From positions 20,075,001 to 20,139,000 of the forward strand of contig OZ005611.1 of the NCBI GenBank assembly GCA_963930655.1: DNA of 64,000 nt, written 5' to 3'. Below, piece by piece: positions 8,223 to 19,739 of this stretch. Below the pieces are notes generated by a model. The model saw nothing but the letters and a program-made list of their open reading frames with translations. It had not been told where the DNA came from and did not search any database. The DNA comes from Myrica gale. Its lineage: Eukaryota; Streptophyta; Magnoliopsida; Fagales; Myricaceae. Each line of letters starts with the position of its first letter. Position 1 is the first letter of the stretch. Made by a program: the position numbers and the translations under genes.

Positions 8223-11200
8223 TTACAAGTCATGAGGCCTCCTTCGTTGGCCACGAACATCTTTTCTTGGATTGACGATGGCAGGCGAGCTAGAAAGACC
8301 ATCTTGCTTATCTAAAGCAAATACTGGATCACCATTCTCATTTCTTTCCTCATCTTCACTGGATTTTCTGTTTCTGGGAGAAGACCCAAATATCTGGACT
8401 GTTAAGCTCCCACCTACAGAGAAAGTAAATGTATGAAATTGTTAATTCAACACAAGTCAAATTCCAAGATTCAAAATCCCGGGACCAATGAATAGTGTCA
8501 ATTAGCAAGTTCTTATTGGAATTGCAACCGAAACCTGGGTTCAACGCATCTGAGGAGCTTGAGCACTGTATAGCACACCACACACCACACACTACTAATT
8601 GCTACAACACGAGAAAACTTAATAGGAACTATCAAAACATGAAAAAGCAAAAGTAAAACCTCAAAAAATGGTTTTGACTTCAATCATTGACACCATTCAT
8701 GCTGTTTTCAGTTTTCAACCAATGAAACAGCCTGGGTAGCAATTATATCATACTATTATTGCACTTTGCCGAAGAATGATTTCTGTCTTTCTCCTCAAAT
8801 AAGACACAGGTCATTGCCCTTGTTGAGGGAAAAAAAGTGGGGGGAAATACAGTCTTTGTACTGGATAGACAACGATTTGGAGTGGCTCTGGCCTACAGAT
8901 ATATATTTTTCCCAGCATAACAGGGATCTCGAATACATTGCAAGTGATCTGTGATTTGACCATATTGGGTGTCTATTGTAAGAGCAGTGTTGTTCAGTGT
9001 TTAGGGAGCTTGGATAAGATTTATTTTGATTCTTTAATTGCAGAAGAAAAGGTAGATTTTTAGAAACAGATGAATCCTGAAATAAAGTCCATAACTTGAA
9101 GGATTAATACCAATGTGTGGTATCAGTTACCCAAGTTGCACGGATTTCTGTGATGCTTTGGGTCAGGAAGAGCTAGCATTTTAGATGGTATAATTGGACT
9201 TTAAGCGTCCATCCAATATTGCAGCATTCTTTTTTCATTGTTTCCTCGTTTCTTGGGGTTTGAAGGATCTTCAACATATTGATTGACCTTCTATGGTATC
9301 ACAAAGACATTGTCTCCAATATTCATTCCCGATTTTCTAAACATTCTTGCCCTGATCTAGAAATTAAAGAATTCCAAGTAAAAAAATATCCTGTGGTCAG
9401 GTTAGGTAGTACTATAGCTGAAACATAACAATCAAGATCAGTACGAAATGGAAGTTACCTAGCACAAGAGCAGCACCAATCCAACCAGCAGCACCCCACC
9501 TTTCACCAAGTAGAAACCACGCAAATCCAGCACCCCAGACAGGCTCCAAACCATAAATAATAGCAGTTTCAGTGGCTGAAACATCACGCATTGCAGCCAT
9601 CTGTTCAATTGAAGACATAAATTATAAAATTTTGCAAGAATAATGGCATGAAATATGAAGATATCTTACAACCGATATTCTCATGCTCCCATCCTTTTGG
9701 AAATTGTATCTCAGTTTTTTATTCAGTCAAAGTATGAATCAATGGGACAAAGAACTCAACTGCCTAGTTCTCTTTCAACTATCAAATTGACTGGAAAACC
9801 ATTGATTTCACGAAAATGGCACGGCCTTTTCAATCTCAATAAAACACAACCAAAAGAAAACTTCATAGTTACCAAGAGCAAGAGTTGGGTGATTTGTCTA
9901 AGAGCAAGATATAGATATCATTAACAATCATGATGACATATGGCTGACAGATTGTCAAGCACAACTTTGGTATCTTTCTAAAGAGAATCACGAAGGAGAG
10001 AGATTGAGATACTTTCTAAGATATATGAGCCATATCAATGACCTAGAGGGGATGTTTTCAATCAGAAGGTAACACAAAGGGATAAATACACTTTTCACCC
10101 ATCAACTACCAGGTCTATGACACATAGCACCCTAAACTACCAATTTTGACAAAATGCACCCTCAAACTACCAATGTTAGACACTTTGCACCATAAACTAC
10201 TAACTTTGACACATTACACCCTCCAACTACTAATATTAAACATTTTGCACCCTCCATTTGACAATAATACTCCCGAGAAATTAATGAATTAACAACAATA
10301 TCTTCAATATATGCAAAATGGGTCAAGGGCATTATCGTTATTTTAGTCTAAAAATTTGACAAAGGGTGCAAAGTGTCTAAGATTGTTAGTTAGAGGATAC
10401 AATGTGTCAAAACTGGTAGTTTAGGGTGCAAAATGCAAAACCTATGGTATTTCGTGGGTGAAAATGTATTTTCCCCTAAAAGGAATAAAAGGACCACTCA
10501 AAATTACATCGCAACAGGAGATCAGAGAGTACATTTCATTTAGCTTCTTGAGTGGTTACCCCAAGGAAAACTTGAAGAGACAGCTTCAAAAAGCAATCAT
10601 CTAGATAAATGACATGCAATAATGAGAGGATATAACTAGCAAATAGATTAATCAGTTCCACATGATAGAACTAGCTATGGGTGGACTGAAAAGAGTTAAG
10701 AGGATTCCCTGATCAGTAACTGCACAACTCAGTGACATGAACAAGATGATGACAACATAAAGATGAGGCAAGTGCTGAATGAAAGTTCTTACTAGGTGAA
10801 ATCTACGAGATATGGCCTACATCTAACTCTTGTGTGGGTGTTGCCATTCCGATAAGGGCTTTATAGAGTAGAATTACAGGAATGATAATACTTCATAACA
10901 GGGAAGCACAAGTTAGAGACACAAGAAGCTCTGACATATAATATTTCATTACAATGGAGTTACCAAACTAGGAAGTGTACCTCTGCCCATAAGCATAACC
11001 CAGTCGAAAATACGCCAGTGTAAACTGCTGGTATCCATGGAAATGTAGCCATCCAATTCCAGAGCATTGTCCATGTCCATGTCCACGATGACGGCCTGAA
11101 TTCGTGGGTGCCGCCAAAGCAGCGTCCAAGAAAATACCATAACGTTGATAATAGAGCAACAATGCATACCTGAATGGAAAATTTACACTGTTTCAACCAT

Positions 11201-13312
11201 GCACGAAGACTACAAAGCTGATTTCATTTGTCTTCTTTGTTCGTTAAATACATGGAACTACAATAATAAACTAACCTCGTATCCAAGAAGGGCTAAAAAC
11301 TTCTCTTTTTTTGTGCTTCTTGAAATATGTTCTGTCCTTAGCATATGGACACCAAAAAAGACAGCGCTTAAGAAGTTAAAAAGATCTCCAACCTGAACTA
11401 GTATGGAAAAGAAAACATTAAGAATTTATACAGTATCCAGTTATTCAAAGGGACGCTCAGTTTAAAAGAACGTTTGTCCTTATGCCTTCCACACCAAGTA
11501 TATCACAAACACAGTATGGGAAGAGAGGACTTACAGAGGGAGGTGATCCACTTGATTCCAGCATTCCTACCCCTAAGATTGACATCAGAGCTCCAAACCA
11601 GGTAAGGGCGGGAACTTTTGCTCCTAACATACCATCAAGCAAGGGAACCACAATAACCTGATAAAGTCACCAAAAATATGCCAAAATCGTAATTTAATGT
11701 ACTCTTCTACATAAAGGAACTTTCCTTTAGCATACAAGGAAATCAAGTAAAGAAACTTACAGTGAACATTGCTAGAAACGAAGCACGGCCAGCATCTGAT
11801 GTTTGCAGCCCGAAGGCCTGCATAAGGTACCCCAAACTGACCCAGAAACCCAACTCTATCCCCGCATTTCGGATACGAAAATCATCTCGTGCTCGCAATA
11901 CAAACGGGATGAATGGAATGGCAGACATTGCAAATCGCACAACAGTGAAAGCTGCTGGGTTCGTAATTGCTTCAACCTCTTTCACAACTGGAATGTTACT
12001 AGCTACAGCATAAAAAGAAAAAAATGTCAAAACTGTGACCATCAAGTATTAATGTTAGACGCAATGTGTGAATCACCTATGATGCAGAGGATAAAAATTC
12101 TCTTTCCGATGTCGAATGAGAAAGGTGATCTGACTTTTACTAGTTTTGGTTATGTAAAACTTGTGGGACGGTATGTGGGCTATTATCATATGAATTGTTC
12201 ATTCACTGATCTGCTTTATCAATATTAACTATAAGCTATAAACTAAAGCAGACAAGGCAATGTAGATAATTTCTACCAAATAGGAGGGAAAATAAATTTA
12301 AGTGCAGTGTAGTGAACTATTAATACTACCGTACAAGCTAGTTTTCCTTTACAGGTAGAAAATCTCGAAAATTAAGAACTTTTGGATGACTAGTACGAGA
12401 AAGCAACGCTATTGTGTCATCTACCTCCGTCTCTCCTTAATTTTCTCTTCTCAAAGTTCTCCCATTGTCAGCCCCTGTGTCGCAAGTGGCTTCAAAGTCA
12501 GGAGTCATAAGAATTCCATTATAAAGCAGAAGATAACCACAGGAAAATATTTACAATTCATCCATTAATTAAAAAGGAGAAAGACTTAATGAATGGTAAA
12601 TTGCAGAGTTGAAGTTGAACCCCCGCTACACAAAAAAGGTTGCTTTCAGACTATCTACTCCTGGGACAACTAAACCACAAATAATTCGAAGCATCTTAGC
12701 CTTGAAAATTTGAAAAAAAAAAAGAAAATAAAATGTAAAATTATTTTTTGATTACTGAAACAATGTAGGAAAACATCTCATTATCCATAAAGCCGGAAAT
12801 AACGAAAGAGAAAAACATAAAAACTCACAAAAATAAGATTATCCAGTGGCTGATAAATTTTTCTCGACAACCAAACAGATGCCAAGCAACTGAGAAGCTA
12901 GCTTACCGTAGACAATAGTGATGACATTAAGCAAAATCATACTTCTAACTTTCTTGGAAGGAGACAATATTCTTCGCCACAAAGATTGCCTCCCGATCAA
13001 AGACTTGAAACTTACTGCTGGTCCAGTAAGGGACCGATCATCCGACTCAACTAACAACGTGTTTGGTTGCGAAGTCGAGCTATCCGATTTTACGGACTGA
13101 CTTAGTCTCTGTTTGGCTGTAGAAGCAATAGGAGGAGGAGTAGAAGAAGAAGAAGAGGAGTCGTGGAGAGAGAAGGCAGTGAGACGGGGTCGTTTTGGGG
13201 GCCTGCTATGGAACGAGAAGAAAACCGAGGGATTGCATAGAGAAGAGGAGAACTTAATAGCGCCGTAGGTCGTCGATGTGCACGACCATTTACACGGTGA
13301 TGGTGAACCCAT
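8223..13312 (-). CDS. EamA/DMT-family transporter, probably plastid envelope; seven exons
   Basis: Drug/metabolite transporters of the EamA type move small solutes across membranes; the substrate here is unknown. Exons (minus): 13312-12907, 12002-11761, 11657-11535, 11392-11276, 11169-10981, 9600-9459 and 8413-8223. All junctions are GT..AG and keep frame, giving 1,410 nt (469 aa) with a TAA stop. Residues 1 to about 115 are rich in Ser, Thr, Arg and Pro without a domain, as in a plastid transit peptide. EamA domain 1 holds NIPVVKEVEAITNP, LGYLMQAFGLQTSDAGRASF and LDGMLGAKVPALTWFGAL. EamA domain 2 holds STGLCLWAEMAAMRDVSATE and GLEPVWGAGFAWFLLGERWG. The hydrophilic C-terminus ends RGQRRRPHDL. 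The start at 13312 is the first ATG in frame; the frame further upstream lies in inserted LTR DNA and reaches a stop. Intact, with a transposon 22 bp upstream. Not a WAT1-type sequence as far as I recognise. Confidence 0.9.
10079..10476. mobile_element. MITE in intron 5 of the transporter gene
   Basis: The 398-bp segment has long terminal inverted repeats. The left end reads GGGATAAATACACTTTTCACCC. The right end, read on the opposite strand, begins GGGGAAAATACATTTTCACCC. The match continues inward through GGTAGTTTAGGGTGC and its complement for about 100 bases per arm. No coding. The flanking 9-mers TAACACAAA and TAAAAGGAA agree at 6 of 9, so a decayed MULE-type duplication is possible. Confidence 0.7.
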
Positions 13313-13438
13313 AGCCGAGCAGAGAACACTCTTTGTAGAAACCAATATTCAGTGATGAACACAGGTCTGAGGAAGAAGTTTTGTATGAATACGAGAGAAT
13401 TTTGTGAAACACTGTGTTTGTATGAAGAAAAATTGTAA

Positions 13439-14535
13439 GGGTTAATGTCCTTTTTAGTCCCTAGGTTTTGGGGCGGTGTTCTTTTTAGTCCCTAGGTTTT
13501 ATTTTTTTTCAAAACAGTCCCTAGGTTATTTACGTTTGTCTTTTTAGTCCTTCCGTCCAATTCCGTCACTCCCGAGTCCAGTCAGCTAACGGCGGGACAC
13601 GTCACACCCAATAGAATATTGCCACGTGTACTATTTTTTTTTTTTTTAAAAAAAATTTCCACATGTTTAAAATATAAAAAAAAAACCAAAAGAAGGGAGA
13701 TACCCCCGTGGCCACCGCCGAACGGGGAGCCCAGAGTTGGGCTCCCCGTCGACGGGGGTGGCCGGGGGCACTCACCCCGGCGACGGGGAGCCCAGATCTG
13801 GGCTCCCCGTCTGGCCAACGACGAGCGGGAGCCCAGATCTGGGCTCCCCGTCGACGGTGGTGGCCGGGGGCTCCCCGTCTGGCCACCCCCGTTCGCGTGA
13901 GGGGTGGCCTCCCTGGCCACCACCGAGCGACGGGGAGCCCAGATCTGGGCTCCCCGTCTGGCCACCGACGAGCGGGAGCCCAGATCTGGGCTCCCCGTCG
14001 ACGGTGGTGGCCGGGGGCTCCCCGTCGGGCCACCCCCGTTCGCGCGAGGGAGCCCAGATCTGGGCTCCCTCGCGCGAAGGGTGGCCTCCCTGGCCACCAC
14101 CGAGCGACGGGGAGCCCAGATCTGGGCTCCCTCGCGCGAAGGGTGGCCTCCCTGGCCACCACCGAGCGACGGGGAGCCCAGATCTGGGCTCCCCGTCGCC
14201 GGGGTGAGTGCCCCCGGCCACCCCCGTCGACGGGGAGCCCATATCTGGGCTCCCCGTTCGGTGGTGGCCACGGGGGTGCCTCTCCCGTTTTTTTTTTTTA
14301 GTTTTGTCCATGTGGACATTTTTATTATTTTTTAAAAAGTTGGTACACGTGTCAATATTCTATTGGGTGTGACGTGTCACACCGTTAGCTGACTGGGCTC
14401 GGGAGTGACGGAATTGGACGGAAGGACTAAAAAGACAAACGTAAATAACCTAGGGACTGTTTTGAACAAAAATAAAACCTAGGGACTAAAAAGAGTACCG
14501 CCCCAAAACCTAGGGACTAAAAAGGACATTAACCC
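13439..14535. mobile_element. Palindromic MULE-type (Mutator-like) element, non-autonomous
   Basis: The 1,097-bp element has perfect 9-bp target duplications AAATTGTAA at 13430-13438 and 14536-14544, the signature length of Mutator-like elements. Terminal inverted repeats of about 200 bp start GGGTTAATGTCC and include several copies of TAGTCCCTAGG. The interior is a GC-rich array of palindromes. No transposase is encoded. It interrupts the copia 3' LTR, so it arrived after the copia element. Confidence 0.9.
13690..14290. repeat. Array of nine GAGCCCAGATCTGGGCTC palindromes
   Basis: Nine copies of an 18-bp palindrome occur at about 13728, 13780, 13826, 13930, 13972, 14045, 14107, 14170 and 14230. 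Seven are perfect; the first (AGAGTT centre) and last (ATATCT centre) differ. Spacers also pair: GGCGACGGGG and CTCACCCCGG on the left mirror the right side, so the whole array is a larger palindrome. It is strongly GC-rich against AT-rich surroundings. Long open frames on both strands are by-products of the repeat and are not genes. Confidence 0.9.
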
Positions 14536-14629
14536 AAATTGTAATATCTCACTTAGATCAGAATGAGAAGCTGTATTTATAGTTCATCCAAATAGAAACT
14601 ACCAGCTGGAAAACAGCTTACTAACTTCA

Positions 14630-14930
14630 AGACCCACCTAAAACTGGCGATACCATGGGTGCATTTGTTTTCCAATCCAAAACTTTTACCTCATAAAATA
14701 ATTATAATATAATATATATCTCATGGTAAAATTATTATTTTTTACTAAAATAATTATAATTATAATATATCTCTCATCATAAAATTATTATTTTTCATTA
14801 TAATAAATATAAAAAATTCATTGAAATCTTTTCTCTCTTAACTTTTTTCACCAATTTCAATACCCTAAAATTTTAACCCTCAAAACAACCTATGAGTTAC
14901 AAGCTTGGATAACAAATACTAAAATTGAGA
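14630..14930. other. 3' untranslated part of the copia element, with AT-rich segment
   Basis: The polypurine tract adjoining the LTR reads AGGTGGGTCT on the minus strand (about 14630-14639). From 14655 to 14890 is an AT-rich stretch with repeated TATAATATATATCTCAT-like motifs, possibly a small MITE. I could not fix its ends. Confidence 0.4.
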
Positions 14931-14934
14931 TTTA

Positions 14935-16345
14935 CCAAGAGCTTTGGTAAAAATATCAGCAAGCTGGTGTGATGAAGCAATGTAGAAGGTGCGAAAAACC
15001 CTTTTGGCAATTTGCTCAAGAATAAAGTGGCAGTCTATTTCAATATGCTTAGTATGAGCATGGTTAACAGGATTAGCAGCAAGAAAAGAGCATATTTGCT
15101 ATCACAATACAGAAGCAGTGCCAGAGTGTGAAATTCGAAAATCAGACAAAAGTTGCAAGAACCAAACAATCTCGCAACTGGTAGAAGCAAGAGCACGATA
15201 CTCGGCTTCTGCAGAACTTCTAGAAACAATACTTTGTTTGTTAGACCCCCAAGATACCAAAGAATCATCGAGAAAAAGACAAAAACATGTAATAGATCTT
15301 CGACTGTCAACACAGGCTGCCCAATCTGAGTCACAAAAGCCCTTTAACTGAGGAGAAGTTGCCGTGGGGAATAAGAGACCATGGGCAGGAGTAGACTTTA
15401 GATATTGAAGAACGTGATAAGCATCATTTAGATGACTTTGTCCTGGCTTATCCATGAACTGTGCAAGAGTGTTAACAGAATAAGAGAGGTTTTGACGTGT
15501 TATAGTCAGATATAACAATCGTCCAATGTGGCGGCGATAAGAAGAAGCATCAACTAACATCTCAGAATCATGTTTAGAAAGCTTCAGCTTAGAATCCATA
15601 GGAAATGAGGTTGGCTTGCAGCCTAAATAACCATTGTTTTCCAAAATTTCTAAAGCATATTTGCGCTGATTTATATTCATGCCAACAGTAATACGAGCCA
15701 CCTCAAGGCCCAAAAAATACTTCAATTTTCCCAAGTCCTTAATCTTGAACCGAGCATCTAGATAAGCTTTAACTAGAGTAATGTAGGACATATCATTAGA
15801 GGTAATGAGAATGTCATCAACATACACGAGTAAAGCGGTAAAGAAAGAGCCATGAACCTTTGTAAAAAGACTGTAATCAGCCTTTGATTGCTCATAACCA
15901 AGGGAAAATAAAAGCCTATGAAAGTTTGTGGAATCATTGGCGACTTGTTTGCTTCAATCCATACAAGGATTTGAGGAGCTAACAAACTTTAGTCTCTCAC
16001 CTCCTTAGCAAACCCTGGTGGCACTTCCATGTATACATCTTCAGCTAAGTCACCATGCAAAAATGCATTGTTGACATTAAGTTGCTCCAAAAACCATTGT
16101 TGACTTGAAGCCAAAGTAAAAAAAACATCTAACAGTGGACATTTTAGCAACCGGAGAGAAAGTCTCATCATAGTTAACCCCTTAAAATTGGGCAAAACCC
16201 TTTGCAACAAGGCGGGCTTTAAACCTTTCAATAGAGCCATCAGCTTTGTACTTAACCCAATAAACCCACTTACAACCTATGGCCTTGTGATCCGGAGGTA
16301 AATCAGTGATAACCCAAGTCCCATTGTTCTCAAGAGCTGACATTT
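14935..16345 (-). pseudogene. Copia reverse transcriptase and RNase H, broken
   Basis: Minus-strand pieces cover the [22 protein letters not shown] (about 16090-16030), the catalytic MYVDDILITSNDM at 15827, then KDLGKLKYFLGLEVARI and [20 protein letters not shown]. RNase H follows with [27 protein letters not shown] and, near 15115, YCDSK. The open stretch 15827-15102 (241 codons) is the longest. Frameshifts lie near 15100, 15830 and 15990. Order and motifs match copia pol. Confidence 0.85.
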
Positions 16346-16789
16346 CAGCCTTTATACCCTCTTGCCAATGAGGGTGCTAAATAGCTTGTTTATATGTCTT
16401 TGGTTCAGTATGTGTAGAAAGAGCTAAGGTAAAAGCTCTATGATTAGGAGAAAGATGATGGTAAAAAAGGGTACCTGGATATATCACAGATGGAATCAAG
16501 AAATTGATGTAAAGACGAAGAAAGAAGTGAACTACCAAAAGAATGGGTCACCCTGCAATGAAAATCTTGAAGATAAAAAGGAGGTCTACGGGTACGGGTA
16601 GATCAACGAGGAGGAACATCAAGGAAGTCATGATGCTTTGGAGTGAGGTGATCAGATGAAGGCAAAGGGACAAAATCATAAAAATGAAAATCATTAGGAG
16701 CTGAATTTGGAATGACAAAGTCTGAAGTAAGAGGTATAGAAGAAGACAAAATTAGTTTAAAAGGAAAGGAATGCTCATGAAAGATGACA

Positions 16790-18000
16790 TCTCAAGAAAC
16801 AAAAATGGAATTAGACTCAAGATCAAGCAAATTATATCCTTTAGTATTTAAAGGATATCTAAGAAACACACATTTTCGAGCTCGGGCCTCAAATTTAGAC
16901 TTTAAATATGCAGTGTTAGTTGCAAAACAGAGGCAACCAAAGACCTTTAGATGAAGAAAAGTGGGTTTAGTTTGGAACAACAACTCATAAGGAGATTTGT
17001 TGTGAAGTAAAGCTGAAGGAGATCTATTGATAAGGTAAGTAGCCGTCATGACACAATCACCCCAGAATTTTAAAGGAATGTTGGAGTGAAACCGAAGGGC
17101 TCTTGCTACCTCAAGAAGATATCTATGTTTTCTCTCAACTACCCCATTTTGTTGGGGGGTGTAAGGGCAACTCGTTTGATGAAGAACACCTTTAGTAGAA
17201 TAGAAAGAAACCATATTGAACTCAAGACCATTATCAGATCTAAGAACCTTAATGTGAGAGGCAAATTGTGTTTCAACTAGGCTGAAAATGACTCTAAAAA
17301 GGAATGATTTTCATAAGAAAAATCCAAGTGCAACGGGTGTAATCATCAACAATTGTTAGAAAATAGTGATTGTCATTAGAAGCTATTGCAAATGAACCCC
17401 AAATATCACAACACACCATTTCAAAAGGAGAAGAAGTACGAATGGAACTAAGAGGAAAAGACAATCTATGTTGCTTTGCCAAGGGACGAATTTCACAAGG
17501 AATATTATTGAAAGGAATATATACATTGGGTAAATCCTCTTTAAGAAGATGCATTTTGGAAAATGGCATATGACCGAGCCTATTATGCCATATAACAAAG
17601 GCATTATTGATAGTAGGAGAAGAACAACTACGTATAGAAGAGTTAAAAGACAAAGTACTAGAAACATAAATTGATTTCAACAAGTAAAAGACATCCTTTT
17701 GGTCAGCCACTCCAATTGTTTTCAATGCAAGAAGGTCCCGTAGAATACATTTGATTGACAGGAAAATCAAACCAATTTTAGAGGATGAAGTGAGCTTGCT
17801 AGTGGAAATAAGATTGAAGGTGAAAGAAGGCACATAAAGAACGTTGTGCAATGTCAAATCTGCAGATACATTTACAATACCAATATGAGTGACTGGTGCT
17901 ACTTGACCATTGGGAAGACTTACTATGGCGATGACAGAGTGGTTGATATGAGAAAAATTGGATAAAGAACAAACCATGTGGTCTATGGCACCACTATCAA
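16790..18000 (-). pseudogene. Copia protease end, pre-integrase and integrase, broken
   Basis: A protease-like IDSGAIDHM motif lies at about 18005-17975. The stretch 17977-17294 then carries a pre-integrase segment (WHNRLGHMPFSKMHL, PLAKQHRLSF) and the integrase core start (CCDIWGSF, the first catalytic D). After a break near 17290, 17214-16792 continues with [20 protein letters not shown] (catalytic E) and NKSPYELLF. Non-functional. Confidence 0.85.
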
Positions 18001-18079
18001 TGATCCAAAGATTAGTACAAGGTGTATGTGTGGTAGAAGAAAGGCAATGTAAATCTCCTGCGACATTTACCGAACCAGA

Positions 18080-19180
18080 TGGTTAGGGAATGTCAAATGG
18101 AGATGGAATGGTTAAGGGAGAAGTAGTCTTGAGTTGAGATTGCAATAGGTTCATCAACTGTTGAATCTGATCTTGAGAATAGAGATGGCTGGAATTAACT
18201 CTTGAATGCTCCACAGTGGCAGTAGCCTGATGTGCAGAGGAATGAGAAGAATTATGTGAGTCTTCTTGAGAAGATAATTTCTTTTCCACCTAGCCAGGTG
18301 GATACCCGTGCAATTCAAAGCACTTGTCACGTGTACGACCCTTTCTGTTATAATAAGTGCAAACTGGACGCTGATTGGAACCAAAACAAGGAGGTTTCCA
18401 TGATACAACAGTTGCCATAACATCTAAATTGGATGATTTAGTTGGTAACATTGTAACATTTTCAGAATAAAAACCAATGCTTTGAGTAAAGGCACACTGA
18501 CATTCTTCATATATAATCAGTGAATAAATTTCATTCAATGAGGGAATGACTTCATGAGTAAAATGTTACCACGAACATGAAGATATGCCTCATTTAACCC
18601 CATGAGAAAAATCATGGTTAAAGTTTTCTCTCTACGATCAGTGATTTGTTTGAGAAATTTGCACGTACATCCTCCACAACCTCCGCAAGTACACATGGGC
18701 AGAGGGGAAAACTGGTGCATCTCATTTTATAGTGACTCCAGCTAAGTGAAATACTCACTAACAGAGGATTGAGCTTGAGTAATGTTGTTGATAGCTTACT
18801 GCAACTCGAAAATTCGAGGTTCGTTGCTTTGCTCATATCGTTCTTTAAGTAATATCCACATTTTCGTAGAAGTGTCAATGTATAAAATTTACTTTAGCGA
18901 CTTTCTGGTGAGACAACAGTACCAAGAGCCAAAATTTGAGTCACTAGGATCTGGTTGAGCAATGCTACCATCAAGAAATCCAAACTTGTTCCTAACCCAA
19001 ATCGTCATCAAAATTGCACGATTCTATGAGTAATAATTATTTCCATTAAGAGGTGGAGAGACTAACTGCGTGTTAGAAATATTACCTGGATTGATCGTAT
19101 AGGCACTATTGACAACAATAGAATTAGGTTGAGGAACGCGATTGGCTGAAAGGGGTTCTTCGTAAGACGTTAAGTTGATT
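18080..19180 (-). pseudogene. Copia gag, broken
   Basis: Minus-strand pieces resemble copia gag: NPGNISNTQLVSPPLNGNNY near 19100, LKERYEQSNEPRIFELQ near 18830, and a degenerate zinc knuckle ending RDKCFELHGYPPG near 18295. The knuckle's second cysteine appears changed (CTYYNRKG). Several stops interrupt the frame. Confidence 0.75.
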
Positions 19181-19249
19181 ATAGTAAGAATTGCTTCGAA
19201 AATTCAAGAAACAGAGTATGCATAATTCAGCATGAAATAATTGTTTTGT

Positions 19250-19261
19250 CCTTTGATACCA
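19250..19261 (-). other. Primer-binding site of the copia element
   Basis: On the minus strand it reads TGGTATCAAAGG, adjoining the LTR end. It resembles the usual tRNA-iMet site with one change. Confidence 0.75.
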
Positions 19262-19525
19262 TGTAGAAACCAATGTTCAGTGATGAACACAGGTATGAGG
19301 AAGAAGTTTTGCATGAATACGAGAGAATTTTGCAAAACACTTTTTGTTTGTATATAGAAAAATGGTAATATCACACCTTACATAAGAATGAGAAAGTTGT
19401 ATTTATAGTATAGCTGTATAGCAAGAATGTGGTGAATAAAAATAATCAACTCTGTTAGGACAATTAACTAAGCTTAACAGCCTAAAAGAAAGTAATAGTT
19501 GTGAAACAACTTACTAACTTCAAAA
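19262..19525 (-). repeat. 5' LTR of the copia element
   Basis: This 264-base repeat matches 13335-13438 and 14545-14629, for example GTGATGAACACAGG and CTTACTAACTTCA at the ends, with moderate divergence. The CTCTT at 19526-19530 is the probable target duplication. Confidence 0.8.
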
Positions 19526-19532
19526 CTCTTTT

Positions 19533-19536
<4 letters not shown>

Positions 19537-19563
<27 letters not shown>
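19537..19563. repeat. (CT)n microsatellite, possible displaced 5' leader of the transporter gene
   Basis: About 13 CT units lie just beyond the copia element. CT/GA runs are frequent in plant promoters and 5' leaders. Because the copia element inserted 22 bp upstream of the transporter ATG, this side is where the original leader and promoter should continue. That role is inference. Confidence 0.6.
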
Positions 19564-19739
19564 GCCCACACCCACTCTGGGCATTGTGGTAAATCGTGTT
19601 GAATGAAGGAAATGACCTGGTACGGTTGTAGGCATTCAAATCTGATCAGTCTAACTGCAGGGAGAAATGAATATGCATCAACTTATAGTTTATTTTCTCA
19701 TTGGAAATGCAAAAATACCAACTTTTGATTTCTGATTAT

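Larger units (their letters stand above)
13335..14629 (-). repeat. 3' LTR of the copia element, split by a MULE
   Basis: LTR sequence occupies 13335-13438 and resumes at about 14545-14629. Between them is the MULE-type insertion and its duplicated 9-mer. Compared with the upper LTR it lacks about 70 bases in its second part. TGTAGAAACCAAT starts both copies on the plus strand. Confidence 0.8.
13335..19525 (-). mobile_element. Degenerate Ty1-copia element in the 5' leader of the transporter gene
   Basis: Two LTRs (13335-14629 including a later MULE insertion, and 19262-19525) flank a minus-strand interior with primer-binding site, gag, protease, integrase, RT and RNase H in copia order. Many stops and frameshifts make it dead. 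The 5-mer CTCTT lies at 13330-13334 and again at 19526-19530, a likely target duplication; placing it there leaves a few ambiguous bases at the upper LTR tip. The element lies in the same orientation as the transporter gene, so its 3' LTR sits just upstream of that gene's ATG. Confidence 0.85.

Noticed and set aside
8356..8592. 78-codon minus-strand frame with several Cys
   Set aside because: It overlaps the last intron and exon of the transporter in a non-coding frame.
13313..13345. Transporter start upstream at 13345
   Set aside because: The codon there is TTG and lies in LTR DNA; the frame reaches a stop just upstream. The first ATG is at 13312.
13690..14290. CRISPR-like array of regularly spaced palindromes
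   Set aside because: Spacers are themselves repeated and the whole is a large inverted repeat within a MULE with target duplications; the DNA is from a plant nucleus.
13582..14335. Five long open frames on both strands (up to 245 codons), with repeated DLGSP/SGLP motifs
   Set aside because: They arise from the GC-rich palindromic array, occur in nearly all frames, and include no known domain.
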